Assembly (NCBI GenBank): GCA_963702305.1
Contig: CAVPBX010000008.1
Coordinates: forward strand, 248,001 to 312,000
Reading direction: 5' to 3'
DNA: 64,000 bases
Source of the DNA: PALSA-693 sp963702305
Lineage (GTDB): Bacteria; Actinomycetota; Acidimicrobiia; Acidimicrobiales; Palsa-688
Shown: in pieces, positions 9,669-17,677 of the stretch
Layout of the letters: every line of letters begins with the position of its first letter
Numbering within the stretch: position 1 is the first letter of the stretch
Notes under the pieces: model-generated
Databases searched by the model: none
What the model was told of the DNA's origin: nothing
What the model saw: only the letters and a program-made list of their open reading frames with translations
Made by a program: the position numbers and the translations under genes

Positions 9669-10445
9669 CTAGCGGTCTTCGGCGCCGTGTACGGCCCGTA
9701 ACGAGCTCAGCGCCCGGGCCAGCAGGCGCGAAACGCCCATCTGGCTCATGCCCACCCGTTTGGCAATCTCCGTCTGCGACAATTCTTCGACGAAACGAAG
9801 GTGCAGGACCACCTGCTCCTGGCGGGGCAAGCCCCGCACGAGTGGTGACAAGGCGGCCTGCTCTTCGATAAGGCGAAATCCTTCGTCCTCGGCACCGAGA
9901 CCCAGGCCCACCGGTTGGCCCTCACTCCCGTCCTCCGACGATCCCGGCTCGTCGAGGGATACCACCCGCCGGCTGCGGTCGGCCTCGAGCACTTCGATGA
10001 CCTCGCCCGCCTCCATGTCGCAGGTCCGGGCCACCTCGCGGATGGTGGGCGAGCGCCCCAGCTGCTGCGACAAGGTGTCGACGGCAGCCGCGAGGTCACG
10101 AGATCGCTCCTGCAGGCGACGGGGCAACCGGATCGAATGGCGCTTGTCGCGAAAGTGCCGTCGCAGCTCACCGATGACGGTGGTGGTGGCGAACGTAGAA
10201 AAAGCCACTCCCCTGTCCGGGTCGAAACGATCGGCCGCCTTGACCAGCGCCAAGGCGGCAACCTGCGCCACGTCGTCATAGGGCTCGCCCCGGTTGGCGA
10301 ACCGCCGGGCCAGGTAATAGGCCAGGCCCAGGTGGTCCTCGACCAGCTGGGCGCGCGCCCCGCTCGGGGCCTCGTCGGGTTGGCGCGCCTCCTCAGCCGG
10401 TGCCATACCGCCTGGCCCGAGTTCGTCCGGGACGTTTCCGCTCAT
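9669..10445 (-). CDS. SigB/SigF-family RNA polymerase sigma factor
   Basis: 258 residues with the regions of a group 3 sigma factor: region 2 (YDDVAQVAALALVKAADRF and FSTFATTTVIGELRRHFRDK), region 3 (SIRLPRRLQE onward), and region 4 with the helix-turn-helix (LSQTEIAKRVGMSQMGVSRLL). These sequences match the actinobacterial SigF/SigB stress group. The N-terminal 30 residues are an acidic Pro/Ala-rich tail. ATG overlaps the stop of the RsbW-like gene by 4 nt. A GTTTAG-N14-GGGAAG motif lies upstream of that first gene, consistent with autoregulation. Confidence 0.94.
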   Translation of the reverse strand: MSGNVPDELGPGGMAPAEEARQPDEAPSGARAQLVEDHLGLAYYLARRFANRGEPYDDVAQVAALALVKAADRFDPDRGVAFSTFATTTVIGELRRHFRDKRHSIRLPRRLQERSRDLAAAVDTLSQQLGRSPTIREVARTCDMEAGEVIEVLEADRSRRVVSLDEPGSSEDGSEGQPVGLGLGAEDEGFRLIEEQAALSPLVRGLPRQEQVVLHLRFVEELSQTEIAKRVGMSQMGVSRLLARALSSLRAVHGAEDR

Positions 10446-10882
10446 GGACGATTTCCGACGCGCACCAATCGCTTGCGAAGCCAGGCCACCACTCGGCCAC
10501 CCTCAGAGTACGTCCCGTGCTCGTCGACCAACGCCGCGAGCACCCGCTCGGACAGGTCATCGGGTAACCCGGAGCGGCTCCCAAACGCCTCATCGGCCGC
10601 GCCGTTGGTGACCGGGCCGGATTCCACCTCGGCTGCGGCGGTAAAGGCCGAGCACTGCACCTCGATCACTTGCGGATCCCAGATCAATTTGACGTCAAGA
10701 CGGCGGTCCGATGGACCGGGCGCGCGCATGATCGAAAGACAGAGCTCATCGGTGGCCAGTCGCAGATCGTCGACGTCGTCCACCGGCCAATCCACGAGTG
10801 AGGCCGCGGCCGCCACGTGGAACCTGACGAGGTGAAGCAATTCCGGCTGCGCAGGCAACGACAGCTCGACGTACTCAGACAT
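10442..10882 (-). CDS. RsbW-like anti-sigma factor, degenerate ATPase
   Basis: 146 residues, first gene of the operon with the sigma factor, in the position where RsbW/SpoIIAB-type anti-sigma kinases sit. The pattern DDVDDLRLATDELCLSIMRAPG corresponds to the N-box of GHKL ATPases, but the catalytic Asn four residues after the Glu is Ser, and the later Gly-rich box is missing (LPDDLSERVLAALVDEHG instead). It may therefore bind the sigma factor without kinase activity, or depend on another kinase such as the MEDS-HATPase 3 kb away. The assignment rests on position, size and the residual motif. Confidence 0.78.
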   Translation of the reverse strand: MSEYVELSLPAQPELLHLVRFHVAAAASLVDWPVDDVDDLRLATDELCLSIMRAPGPSDRRLDVKLIWDPQVIEVQCSAFTAAAEVESGPVTNGAADEAFGSRSGLPDDLSERVLAALVDEHGTYSEGGRVVAWLRKRLVRVGNRP

Positions 10883-10932
10883 TGGCGGCTCCTGCCGAAT
10901 GGCGACGGCCGTAGTCGCTCTCGTGACAATTT

Positions 10933-10958
10933 CTTCCCCTGCGGGTGAGCACCTAAAC
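10933..10958 (-). promoter_or_regulatory. SigB-like promoter for the anti-sigma/sigma/STAS operon
   Basis: On the minus strand GTTTAG (10958-10953) and GGGAAG (10938-10933) are separated by 14 nt, close to the SigB consensus GTTTAA-N12-15-GGGWAW. It lies about 50 bp upstream of the first ATG, suggesting that the sigma factor drives its own operon. Confidence 0.6.
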
Positions 10959-10999
10959 GGAGTCGACGGCCGAGCACGGCGTAGTCGCCGCGACGTGGA

Positions 11000-11800
11000 C
11001 TACGTGAGTAACGCCGGTAGGTCGAGGCGGTCATCCTCGCCCAGCGGTCGGAGCGCGGTGACGGAGACGTACCCGTCTGACAGGGCCCCGGCATCCGTGC
11101 CCTGCAGCTCGCCGGGATCCAGGTCCTCGAAGGTCACGGGCCGCGAGGACCCGTCCACACCGACGACGTTGCCCTGGACCGTGCCCACCGGAGCCAGCGT
11201 CGCCGGTGCGAAGCCGCGGAGGTCGCCCGCCTCGCGATTGGGAATGTTGACGTTGAGGACGGTGACGTCGGGGGCCTGCAGGAGCCAGCCAATGGCCAGA
11301 CCGGCCACCGCCGAGGCGGCTTCCCAGGTCGGCGGATCACCGACGTCTGCGGAGATGGCGAGGGCCCGGCGACCAAAGACGGCAGCGGTCAGGGCGGCCC
11401 CGACCGTGCCGGAGTGGAGGACGGCGCGACCGGTGTTCGGCCCCCGGTTGACCCCGGACAACACCAGATCGGGCGGCGGCCCGAAGGCTCCGTACAGCGC
11501 GGCCCTGACGATGAAGGCCGGTGCGCTAGGGACACCGAGGACCTGCACCCAAGGCAGTGAACCGATGTGGCCGCGCTCGATGGAGATCCGTCCGGCGTCA
11601 GAGACGGCAGTCAGGGACGCGCTGGCTCCGCTGCTATTCCGGCACGGGGCGACAATCTGTACGCTGAGCCCGTGCGCCGCGGCCGCGTCGGCCAGCACCG
11701 CGATACCCGCGCTGTCGACCCCGTCGTCGTTGGTCACCAGGACCCGAGGTTTTGCTCCCTCGCCGCTGAATTTTCGATCGAACTGGCTGGCCTCTGCCAT
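11000..11800 (-). CDS. surE: 5'/3'-nucleotidase SurE
   Basis: Survival protein SurE, a metal-dependent phosphatase acting on nucleoside monophosphates and linked to stationary-phase survival in other bacteria. The 266-residue product has the metal site VLVTNDDG near the N-terminus, the NSSGASASLT loop, SGVNRGPNTG and HSGTVGAA, all family signatures. ATG 11800 follows a GGGAGGG site. It sits between two sigma-factor units. Confidence 0.93.
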   Translation of the reverse strand: MAEASQFDRKFSGEGAKPRVLVTNDDGVDSAGIAVLADAAAAHGLSVQIVAPCRNSSGASASLTAVSDAGRISIERGHIGSLPWVQVLGVPSAPAFIVRAALYGAFGPPPDLVLSGVNRGPNTGRAVLHSGTVGAALTAAVFGRRALAISADVGDPPTWEAASAVAGLAIGWLLQAPDVTVLNVNIPNREAGDLRGFAPATLAPVGTVQGNVVGVDGSSRPVTFEDLDPGELQGTDAGALSDGYVSVTALRPLGEDDRLDLPALLT

Positions 11801-11932
11801 AAAGCCCTCCCGTCCTGGCCCCCAGCCGGTACTCGGCTTACGCGCCGGGTGCTTCGCTTCCTACTTGGTCCTCTCCAGCCGCGGGCCAGGTTATTCGTCT
11901 GCCGTTCCGGTACCTGCGCCGATCGAGGCGGT

Positions 11933-11957
11933 GATTGGTCGAAGCGGCGGTGGGTAG
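11933..11957 (+). promoter_or_regulatory. SigB-like promoter for the CheR-sigma gene
   Basis: GATT (11933-11936), 15-nt spacer, GGGTAG (11952-11957). The Streptomyces SigB consensus is GNNT-N14-16-GGGTAC/T. It ends 63 bp before the ATG of the sigma gene. Confidence 0.5.
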
Positions 11958-12020
11958 AACTGGAGACCGGCATCTTTTGATTTCGCCTTCGGCCAGGGGC
12001 CTGACGACAGGAGACCGGTC

Positions 12021-13313
12021 ATGACCGCAGTTTTGTCACCGCTGATGCGCGAGTGGAATCTGCTGCAGGAAGAGGTCATTCCTCCCTTGGTGGAGGTCGA
12101 GCGTTCGCGGCAGCCCAGTGTCTGGTCCGTCGGCTCTGCCGCCGACGCGGTAGCCGTCGCCGTGGCCTTCAACCACGCCCAAGGGCACGGCGACCCCGAT
12201 TCGATTCGGGTCTTTACCTCCGAGTCGTCCCACGAGATCGACGGCATGAGCTTCGGCTTGGCCGACATCAAGTGCGTGCCCGCGAGCAGCCGATCCGCCT
12301 GTTTCTCCCGCCGGGACCGGCGGTGGGTTCCCGACGCGGCCATCGCCGAGCGGGTCGTGATGACGGAGCCGGCGGGACTAGTGGACTTGGTCACCGTCCG
12401 GGCCCAAGCGGTCCAGGATCGGGCCTTGCCCGCCGCCGCGCTCGATCGGCTGCGAAGCGGTGGCCAACTGCTCCTCGTCGATCCCTCGGTCGACTTCCGC
12501 CCGCCCGCAGGACTGCAGCCGATCGGGCGCGATGGTCGGGTGTTCCGTAAGTGCAGCACCGGGGGCATGGATGGGCCGGATGGCGCGGTGGATCACCGCG
12601 CCCTCGAATCGGAGATTTCGGATCGGCCGACCCGTACGCTGGCGAGGTGCCAGCTGGAGGCGGACCTGGTCGAGAGCCATCTGCGCTTGGCGCGTTCGTT
12701 GGCGAGACGCTTCGTCCATCACGGCGAACCGCCTGACGACCTCGAACAAGTGGCGTTGCTGGCGCTCGTCAAGGCCGCTCGCAGGTTTGACGCCACCCGG
12801 GAGAGCGCCTTCGCCACCTATGCGACGGCGAGCATTTTGGGCGAGATCAAGCGCCACTTCCGGGACAAGACCTGGATGTTGCGAGTGCCTCGTTCACTGC
12901 AGGAGTTGTACCTCTCCATCAAGGACGCCAGGGAGGAGCTGAGCCATCAGCTCGGCGCCACCCCGACGATCCCGCAGATCGCCGATCGCCTCGGGGTCAG
13001 CGAGGAGGCGCTGCTCGAAGCGATGGACGCCGGCGACAGCTACTGGCCGACGTCGCTCGACATCGCCACGGAAGACGGTCCGGTCATCGACATCGCGGTG
13101 GTGGACGACGCCTTCGATCGTTCCCTCGATCGGGAGCAGTTGCGGGATTTCCTGCCCCGGCTCGACGAACGCGAGCAACTCATCCTGCAGCGGCTCTATC
13201 TCGACGGATGGACCCAGCGCCAAGTGGCGGAAGAGATCGGCATCAGCCAGATGCAGGTGTCGAGAATCCTCAGCCGGACGAAGGGGCAGCTGAGGGCGTG
13301 GATGGGTGGCTGA
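12021..13313 (+). CDS. Sigma factor with a degenerate CheR-methyltransferase-like N-terminal domain
   Basis: 430 residues. The C-terminal 240 are a SigB/SigF-type sigma factor: region 2 PDDLEQVALLALVKAARRF and FATYATASILGEIKRHFRDK, region 3 MLRVPRSLQEL, region 4 WTQRQVAEEIGISQMQVSRIL. The N-terminal ~180 follow the layout of the CheR catalytic domain: LLQEEVIPPL, then PSVWSVGSAADAVAVAVAF where CheR has the SAM loop (I/V-W-S-A-G-C-A-T-G-E-E-x-Y-S-x-A), a strand RVFTSESS (CheR: ATDIS), and the end LRSGGQLLLVDPSVDF...GRVFRKC. The Gly/Glu residues of the SAM loop are lost, so methyl transfer is unlikely; a sensing or protein-binding role is inferred. ATG 12021 follows an AGGAG site, and a SigB-like promoter precedes it. 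Confidence 0.85.
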   Translation: MTAVLSPLMREWNLLQEEVIPPLVEVERSRQPSVWSVGSAADAVAVAVAFNHAQGHGDPDSIRVFTSESSHEIDGMSFGLADIKCVPASSRSACFSRRDRRWVPDAAIAERVVMTEPAGLVDLVTVRAQAVQDRALPAAALDRLRSGGQLLLVDPSVDFRPPAGLQPIGRDGRVFRKCSTGGMDGPDGAVDHRALESEISDRPTRTLARCQLEADLVESHLRLARSLARRFVHHGEPPDDLEQVALLALVKAARRFDATRESAFATYATASILGEIKRHFRDKTWMLRVPRSLQELYLSIKDAREELSHQLGATPTIPQIADRLGVSEEALLEAMDAGDSYWPTSLDIATEDGPVIDIAVVDDAFDRSLDREQLRDFLPRLDEREQLILQRLYLDGWTQRQVAEEIGISQMQVSRILSRTKGQLRAWMGG

Positions 13314-13343
13314 CCGCGGCATTCGACAGGCGCCAGGTGATCA

Positions 13344-13369
13344 GTGTCCGATCTCGCCCCGCTGGGTAT
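13344..13369 (+). promoter_or_regulatory. SigB-like promoter for the MEDS-HATPase gene
   Basis: GTGT (13344-13347), 16-nt spacer, GGGTAT (13364-13369), a full match to GNNT-N14-16-GGGTAC/T, ending 42 bp before the chosen GTG start. Confidence 0.6.
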
Positions 13370-13411
13370 CATCTCACCGAGTCGAGCGCCGCCTCGACGG
13401 ATGGAGCACGG

Positions 13412-14375
13412 GTGCCGACCCCCAGTAGTCAACTCCTCGTTTCCCCCGGAGCGCACGTCGTGCGCTTCTACCGGAGAGACGACGAGATGACGGAGGTCGT
13501 CAGCGAGTATCTCGCCGGGGCCCTTCGACAGGGAGGGACCGCGATCGTCTTTGCCACCCGGCCCCACCGCCTCGACATCGAAGCGCAACTCTCGGCGTTG
13601 GGCGTGGATCTCGCCACGCCTGATACCCATCGGGCATTTGTGGCGCTCGACGCCAGGGCCACCATCCAGGATTTTCTGGCTGGCGACCGGTCCGACTGGG
13701 GCGAGTTCGAAGACCTCGTCGGGAGGTTGGTCCACTCCGGCGCCGGCGCGAACCGGCCCGTGCACGCCTTCGGGGAGATGGTGGCTCTCTTGTGGGGACG
13801 CGGGTCGGGTCAACGCCGCGATCGAGCTCGAAGGGCTGTGGAACGAGCTGTGCCACCGGCTCCAGATCTCCTTGCTGTGCGCCTATCCGTGGCACAGCAC
13901 AGCCGATGGAGGCCACCAGGAAGCATTCGATGCGGTGTGCGACCTGCACACCTCGGTAATCGGCCCTTCGGCCCCGACTCCTCTCACTTCTGGCTTGGTG
14001 GGCAGACATATGAAAGTCGAACAATCCTTTGCCGCGGACAGTGACGCGCCCCGACGGGCCCGCCGCTTCGTCATCGAAACGCTCCGGCGTTGGGGCGAAC
14101 TTCGTCTGGTGGACGACGCCGCCATCGTCGTCACCGAGCTGGCCACGAACGCGGTGGTGCACGCCCAGTCCGAACTTGTCGTCGCGGTGCAGCAATCCGA
14201 TGAGAGCGTCGTCCTTTCGGTGCGTGACGCCAGCTCGATACCGCCCCAACCCCGGCATCCGTCGTTGACCGCCTTCCGCGGCCGAGGGCTCGAGATCGTC
14301 GCCTCCATCGCCACCAAATGGGGGGCTGATGCCGTCGGCGATGGCAAGGTCGTGTGGGCCGAGCTCCGCCGGTGA
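13412..14375 (+). CDS. MEDS-domain sensor fused to RsbW-like HATPase, frameshifted
   Basis: About 320 residues once joined. The N-terminal 170 are a MEDS domain (a sensory domain first named from DcmR-type regulators): HVVRFYRRDDEM, YLAGALRQGGTAIVFAT, then VHAFGEMVALLW and AIELEGLWNEL, ending ISLLCAYP. The C-terminal part is an anti-sigma-type GHKL kinase with intact N-box (VTELATNAVVHA) and G-box (RGRGLEIV), so it can probably bind ATP and phosphorylate the STAS protein. The frame breaks at the G4 run 13794-13797; removing one G gives the family sequence LLWDAGRVNAA. GTG 13412 is chosen for the upstream GGAG and SigB-like promoter. Confidence 0.85.
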
Positions 14376-14383
14376 AGCCGGCG
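14367..14383. terminator. Small hairpin at the end of the MEDS-HATPase gene
   Basis: Perfect 6-bp stem CGCCGG/CCGGCG with a 5-nt loop, spanning the stop codon, between convergent genes. Weak evidence. Confidence 0.3.
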
Positions 14384-14398
14384 ATCGAGCTCAGCCCG

Positions 14399-15136
14399 TC
14401 AGGCCAGTCCTCGGCCAAGGACCACCTCGTCGGCAATGTCGCGCACCGATCGCCGGGAGGATCGCGCCGCACGACGGAGCCGCTCGAACGCCGCCGGCGC
14501 CTTCACGTCCTCCGTGGCGATCAGCACCCCGACGGCTCGCTCGATCGAGACGCGAACCTGCAAGGCATGCTGCAGCTGGCTGATGAGGGCGTCCTTTCGC
14601 TCCGTGGCGACGGCACCAGCCACCAGGCGCTCGACGAGGCGATCGAAGGCCGCGATGGCGCCCCGGTCGCTGTCGTCCCAGACGTGCGCCTCGCCCTTGT
14701 AGACGTTGAGGCTGCCGATCGGGGTTCCCGCCAGACGCACCGGCACACCCAGGACGGAGCGGATCCCGTTGGGGACGAGCACGGCGGCCAGGTCGCGCCA
14801 TCGCCCGTCATCGAGCAGATCGACGACCGCCACCGTGACGTTATCGACGAGCGCCTCCACGCACGGCCCCGTGCCGCTGGCCTCTTGCGCCGCTTCGAGC
14901 AGCTGCGCCGAGGTGTCGGTAGAGGCGACATAGCGGAGCACCTGGTTCTCATCGACCAGGAGCACGCCGGCCCCGTCGACGTCGAACAGGGCGGGCATGG
15001 CGGAAATGATCTCGAGCAGGGCCGCCCGGACCTCCAAATTGGCCAGATCGCGCCCATCCAGCTGCCCGATGGCCCGTTCCAGCACCGCGTCCTCGATATG
15101 CACATCCCCGATGTACCCGCCGGGACGAACTGCCAT
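14399..15136 (-). CDS. GAF-ANTAR domain regulator
   Basis: 245 residues. A GAF sensor domain (about 20-175; GAGVLLVDENQVLRYVAST, LGVPVRLAGTPIGSLNVY) is followed by an ANTAR RNA-binding domain (about 185-245; ALISQLQHALQVRVSIERAVGVL, then AFERLRRAARSS). ANTAR proteins bind paired hairpins in leader RNAs and act as antiterminators, usually under control of the sensor domain. No paired-hairpin target was recognised here. ATG 15136 is chosen because GAF alignment starts soon after; its ribosome site is weak. It is divergent from the SpoIIE-type phosphatase gene with an 85-bp gap. Confidence 0.87.
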   Translation of the reverse strand: MAVRPGGYIGDVHIEDAVLERAIGQLDGRDLANLEVRAALLEIISAMPALFDVDGAGVLLVDENQVLRYVASTDTSAQLLEAAQEASGTGPCVEALVDNVTVAVVDLLDDGRWRDLAAVLVPNGIRSVLGVPVRLAGTPIGSLNVYKGEAHVWDDSDRGAIAAFDRLVERLVAGAVATERKDALISQLQHALQVRVSIERAVGVLIATEDVKAPAAFERLRRAARSSRRSVRDIADEVVLGRGLA

Positions 15137-15221
15137 GCGGCCGGTCAGTCCGTTAGACTGCTTTCGCCCCCCTGACCCCGTGGCACTGTCGTACAGCTGC
15201 AACATTACCGAGCGGAGTCAC

Positions 15222-16409
15222 GTGGGACCACCTGAGGAAGAGCCGTTGGGATCGCGTTCGTGGGGTTTTGCCCTGCTGGCCCAGGCACTGGCGCCGCTCG
15301 AAGCGGTCGGCAGCCGCTATTGGATGGCCGGATCCGTCGCCGAACTGATCGTCAGTACCGTCGGCGCGGCCTGCCAGATCGATCTGGTCGACGAGGAGGG
15401 GGCTCGCACCGTGGTGCGGCGATCACGAGCAGACCTCACCGGGCTGCCCCCGGTCGAAGACGGCGCGGTGACCGCGGTGATCCGGGATCGGCGCCCGCGG
15501 CTCGTCGAGGCTGGTTCGGCATCGCCGGTGCGGTGGATGGTCGTCCCGCTGGCCGCCGCCTCGCCCCGCACCCTAGGGGCGCTGAGCGTGGCGGTCGACC
15601 GGCCGAACTTCGCGTCCAGCGCGTCCGATCTCGACGACCTTCGACGCATCGGGGCTGCGACCGCGGCGGTGCTGACCAAGGTGGACGCCGATGAACGCAT
15701 GCTGCGGATCTCCCGCGCCCTGCAGGAATCGCTGCTCCCCACCACGCTGCCGAGCGGCGACTGGTTCGAACTGGCCGGCCGCTATGTCGCCGGTGGGCCG
15801 GGGCTCGATATCGGCGGCGATTGGTACGACGCCCAGATGCTCGATGAGGGGATCCTCGCCCTGAGCGTCGGCGATGTGGCCGGGCACGGAGTGGAGGCAG
15901 CGGCGCGCATGGGTGAGCTCCGCACCGCGACCACCGCCCTCCGCCTCGTCCAGTCCGCGCCGGATGACCTGGTGGCCGTGCTGCACCGGCTGGCCACCGG
16001 ACTCGGGTATTTCGCCACCGCGATCTGCGCCCGCCTCGATCACGCCGGCAGCCTGTTCTGGGCGTCGGCCGGCCACCTCCCGCCCCTCCTGATCCGCGCC
16101 AGCGGCGACGTGGAGGTGCTGAGCAGCGAGCAATCGCCGCCCCTCGGCGTCCAATATCGGCAGCGGGTGCCGATCAACCGTTACCGCCTGGATCGCGGTG
16201 ATGTGGTGCTCTTCTATACGGACGGTCTCATCGAGCGCCACGATGAACCGATTGATGTCAGTCTCAAAGGTTTGGTCGAGGCGGTGACGAGTTCGGCCCG
16301 TCGCACGCCCGCGGACCTGATTGATCACGTCATCGGGCGCCGCCAGACCGTTCCGTTGACCGACTCCACCGGCGATGACATCGCCGTCCTCGCCGCCGCC
16401 TACAACTGA
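15222..16409 (+). CDS. GAF-SpoIIE protein serine phosphatase
   Basis: PP2C-type phosphatase that would dephosphorylate the STAS antagonist and so switch on the sigma factor. 395 residues: GAF-like sensor (about 1-150), short coiled linker (RISRALQESLLP), then the SpoIIE catalytic domain with the metal motifs GLDIGGDWYDA, GDVAGHG, ASAGHLPPLL, FYTDGLIE and GDDIAVL all present. GTG 15222 follows GGAG. It completes the partner-switching set of this cluster. It ends before a strong terminator hairpin. Confidence 0.92.
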   Translation: MGPPEEEPLGSRSWGFALLAQALAPLEAVGSRYWMAGSVAELIVSTVGAACQIDLVDEEGARTVVRRSRADLTGLPPVEDGAVTAVIRDRRPRLVEAGSASPVRWMVVPLAAASPRTLGALSVAVDRPNFASSASDLDDLRRIGAATAAVLTKVDADERMLRISRALQESLLPTTLPSGDWFELAGRYVAGGPGLDIGGDWYDAQMLDEGILALSVGDVAGHGVEAAARMGELRTATTALRLVQSAPDDLVAVLHRLATGLGYFATAICARLDHAGSLFWASAGHLPPLLIRASGDVEVLSSEQSPPLGVQYRQRVPINRYRLDRGDVVLFYTDGLIERHDEPIDVSLKGLVEAVTSSARRTPADLIDHVIGRRQTVPLTDSTGDDIAVLAAAYN

Positions 16410-16444
16410 CCCTCCTTGACCGCCTGATCCTCCTTGACCCCGGC

Positions 16445-16485
16445 GAGGTGCAGGCCCCGGTCGAAATGGACCGGGGCCTGACCTC
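16445..16485. terminator. Strong bidirectional terminator hairpin
   Basis: A 12-bp perfect stem (16451-16462 with 16469-16480, loop GAAATG) extended by a further 5 bp (GAGGT 16445-16449 with ACCTC 16481-16485) across one bulged G. It lies between the convergent phosphatase and small membrane-protein genes. Confidence 0.75.
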
Positions 16486-16501
16486 GCTGTTCGGGTCGGA
16501 T

Positions 16502-16672
16502 CTACCAGCGGCCGTACCAGCGGCGCCGGCCACCCGCCTCCCCGGCCCCGATCGCCCAACCCAGTACCCACAACACGAGCACTGCGAGCGCGATCCACCA
16601 GAGGACATGAACGGCGAACCCCAGTCCGCCGAGGATGATAGCCAGTAAGAGGATTAACAGCACTGCGGCCAT
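16502..16672 (-). CDS. Small hydrophobic membrane protein
   Basis: 56 residues with two closely spaced membrane helices (LLILLLAIILGGLGFAV and LWWIALAVLVLWVLGW) and a short basic tail (GRRRWYGRW). It matches the general form of the short 'hydrophobic protein' family common in actinobacteria and often stress-induced, without known function. ATG 16672 is chosen over a longer frame because of its GGGAG site. A SigB-like promoter (GAGT-N15-GGGTAC) lies 67 bp upstream, so it probably belongs to the stress regulon of this island. Confidence 0.75.
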   Translation of the reverse strand: MAAVLLILLLAIILGGLGFAVHVLWWIALAVLVLWVLGWAIGAGEAGGRRRWYGRW

Positions 16673-16738
16673 GTCGCTTTTCTCCCTGTTCTTGCCAAAG
16701 GACCGGGAGCGGATTCCTACTTTCCCGGCACCACCCAA

Positions 16739-16763
16739 GTACCCAAAAAGACCCGGTTAACTC
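16739..16763 (-). promoter_or_regulatory. SigB-like promoter for the small membrane protein
   Basis: On the minus strand GAGT (16763-16760), 15-nt spacer, GGGTAC (16744-16739): an exact match to GNNT-N14-16-GGGTAC/T. Confidence 0.6.
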
Positions 16764-16819
16764 GTCGGTCATTTGGAAGATGGGGCCGACTCAGTGCGGA
16801 CCGTTGGGAGAGGGACGCG

Positions 16820-17677
16820 CTAGGTGGTGGCGAGAAGACCCCGCCGCTCGAGCACCGTCCGCTCGAGGCGGGAGAAGACCAGCGAGTCCATAAGCAGGCC
16901 CACGGCGAGGATGGCGACCATGATGGCCAGCACGTCCGCGGCCAGGCTCTGATCCTGATAGGCGTTGAGCAACTGGCCGAGCGACGACGAGCCATGCGCC
17001 GGCACAATCAGCTCTCCGGCCATCAACGAACGCCACGCGAACGCCCAGGCCTGGCGCATCCCCGCGACGTAGCCGGGCAGGGCGGCCGGCAGGATGACAT
17101 GCCGGTAGCGGGCGACGCCCCGGGCCCCGAGCATCTGCCCGGCCCGCAGCAGTGGCGGCGGCACCGCGTCGACGGCGGCGACGGTACCGACGATCACCGC
17201 CGGAATGCTGCCGGCCAGGGTCACGAACAGAATGGCCTCCGGGCGGGTGCCGTACAGGAGGATGGCGATCGGCACCCAAGCCACCGACGGCATGGTCTGC
17301 AATCCGGTCACCAGCGGAGTCACCGCGGTGCGCACCGCTCGCAGCCGGGTGATGCCGATGGCCGCCAGGGTGCCCAGCCCGAGGGCCGCCAGGTAGTACT
17401 CGACGGCCCGGCGCAGGGTGGTGCCGGTGCCGCTCAGGAGGGGGTGGCGGTCCTCCCAGACATGATGGAAGACGGTCGCCGGCGCGGGGAGGAGGAAGGC
17501 GGACTTCCATCCGCTCCAGAAGATCAGCTGCCAGAGCCCCAGCCCGATGGCGAGAGCCGCCACTTTCGGCCAGGTGGCCGCCCAAACCAGGCGGCCGCGG
17601 GACGGGGCTCGGGGCAGGCTGAGCTCCAGTTGGTCGAGCCCCTCCAACTCGCGGTCGAGCCGGTCAACGACCGCCAT
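16820..17677 (-). CDS. ABC transporter permease (SsuC/TauC/NrtB type)
   Basis: Inner-membrane permease of 285 residues with six predicted membrane segments and the permease-family loop (RVILPAALPGYVAGMRQAWAFAWRSLMAGELI corresponds to the EAA motif; here read at about residues 195-225). It carries the family PSVAWVPIAILLYG segment typical of nitrate/sulfonate/taurine importers. The chosen start MAVVDRL (17677) overlaps the ATPase gene by 14 nt. The substrate cannot be told from sequence. Confidence 0.9.
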   Translation of the reverse strand: MAVVDRLDRELEGLDQLELSLPRAPSRGRLVWAATWPKVAALAIGLGLWQLIFWSGWKSAFLLPAPATVFHHVWEDRHPLLSGTGTTLRRAVEYYLAALGLGTLAAIGITRLRAVRTAVTPLVTGLQTMPSVAWVPIAILLYGTRPEAILFVTLAGSIPAVIVGTVAAVDAVPPPLLRAGQMLGARGVARYRHVILPAALPGYVAGMRQAWAFAWRSLMAGELIVPAHGSSSLGQLLNAYQDQSLAADVLAIMVAILAVGLLMDSLVFSRLERTVLERRGLLATT

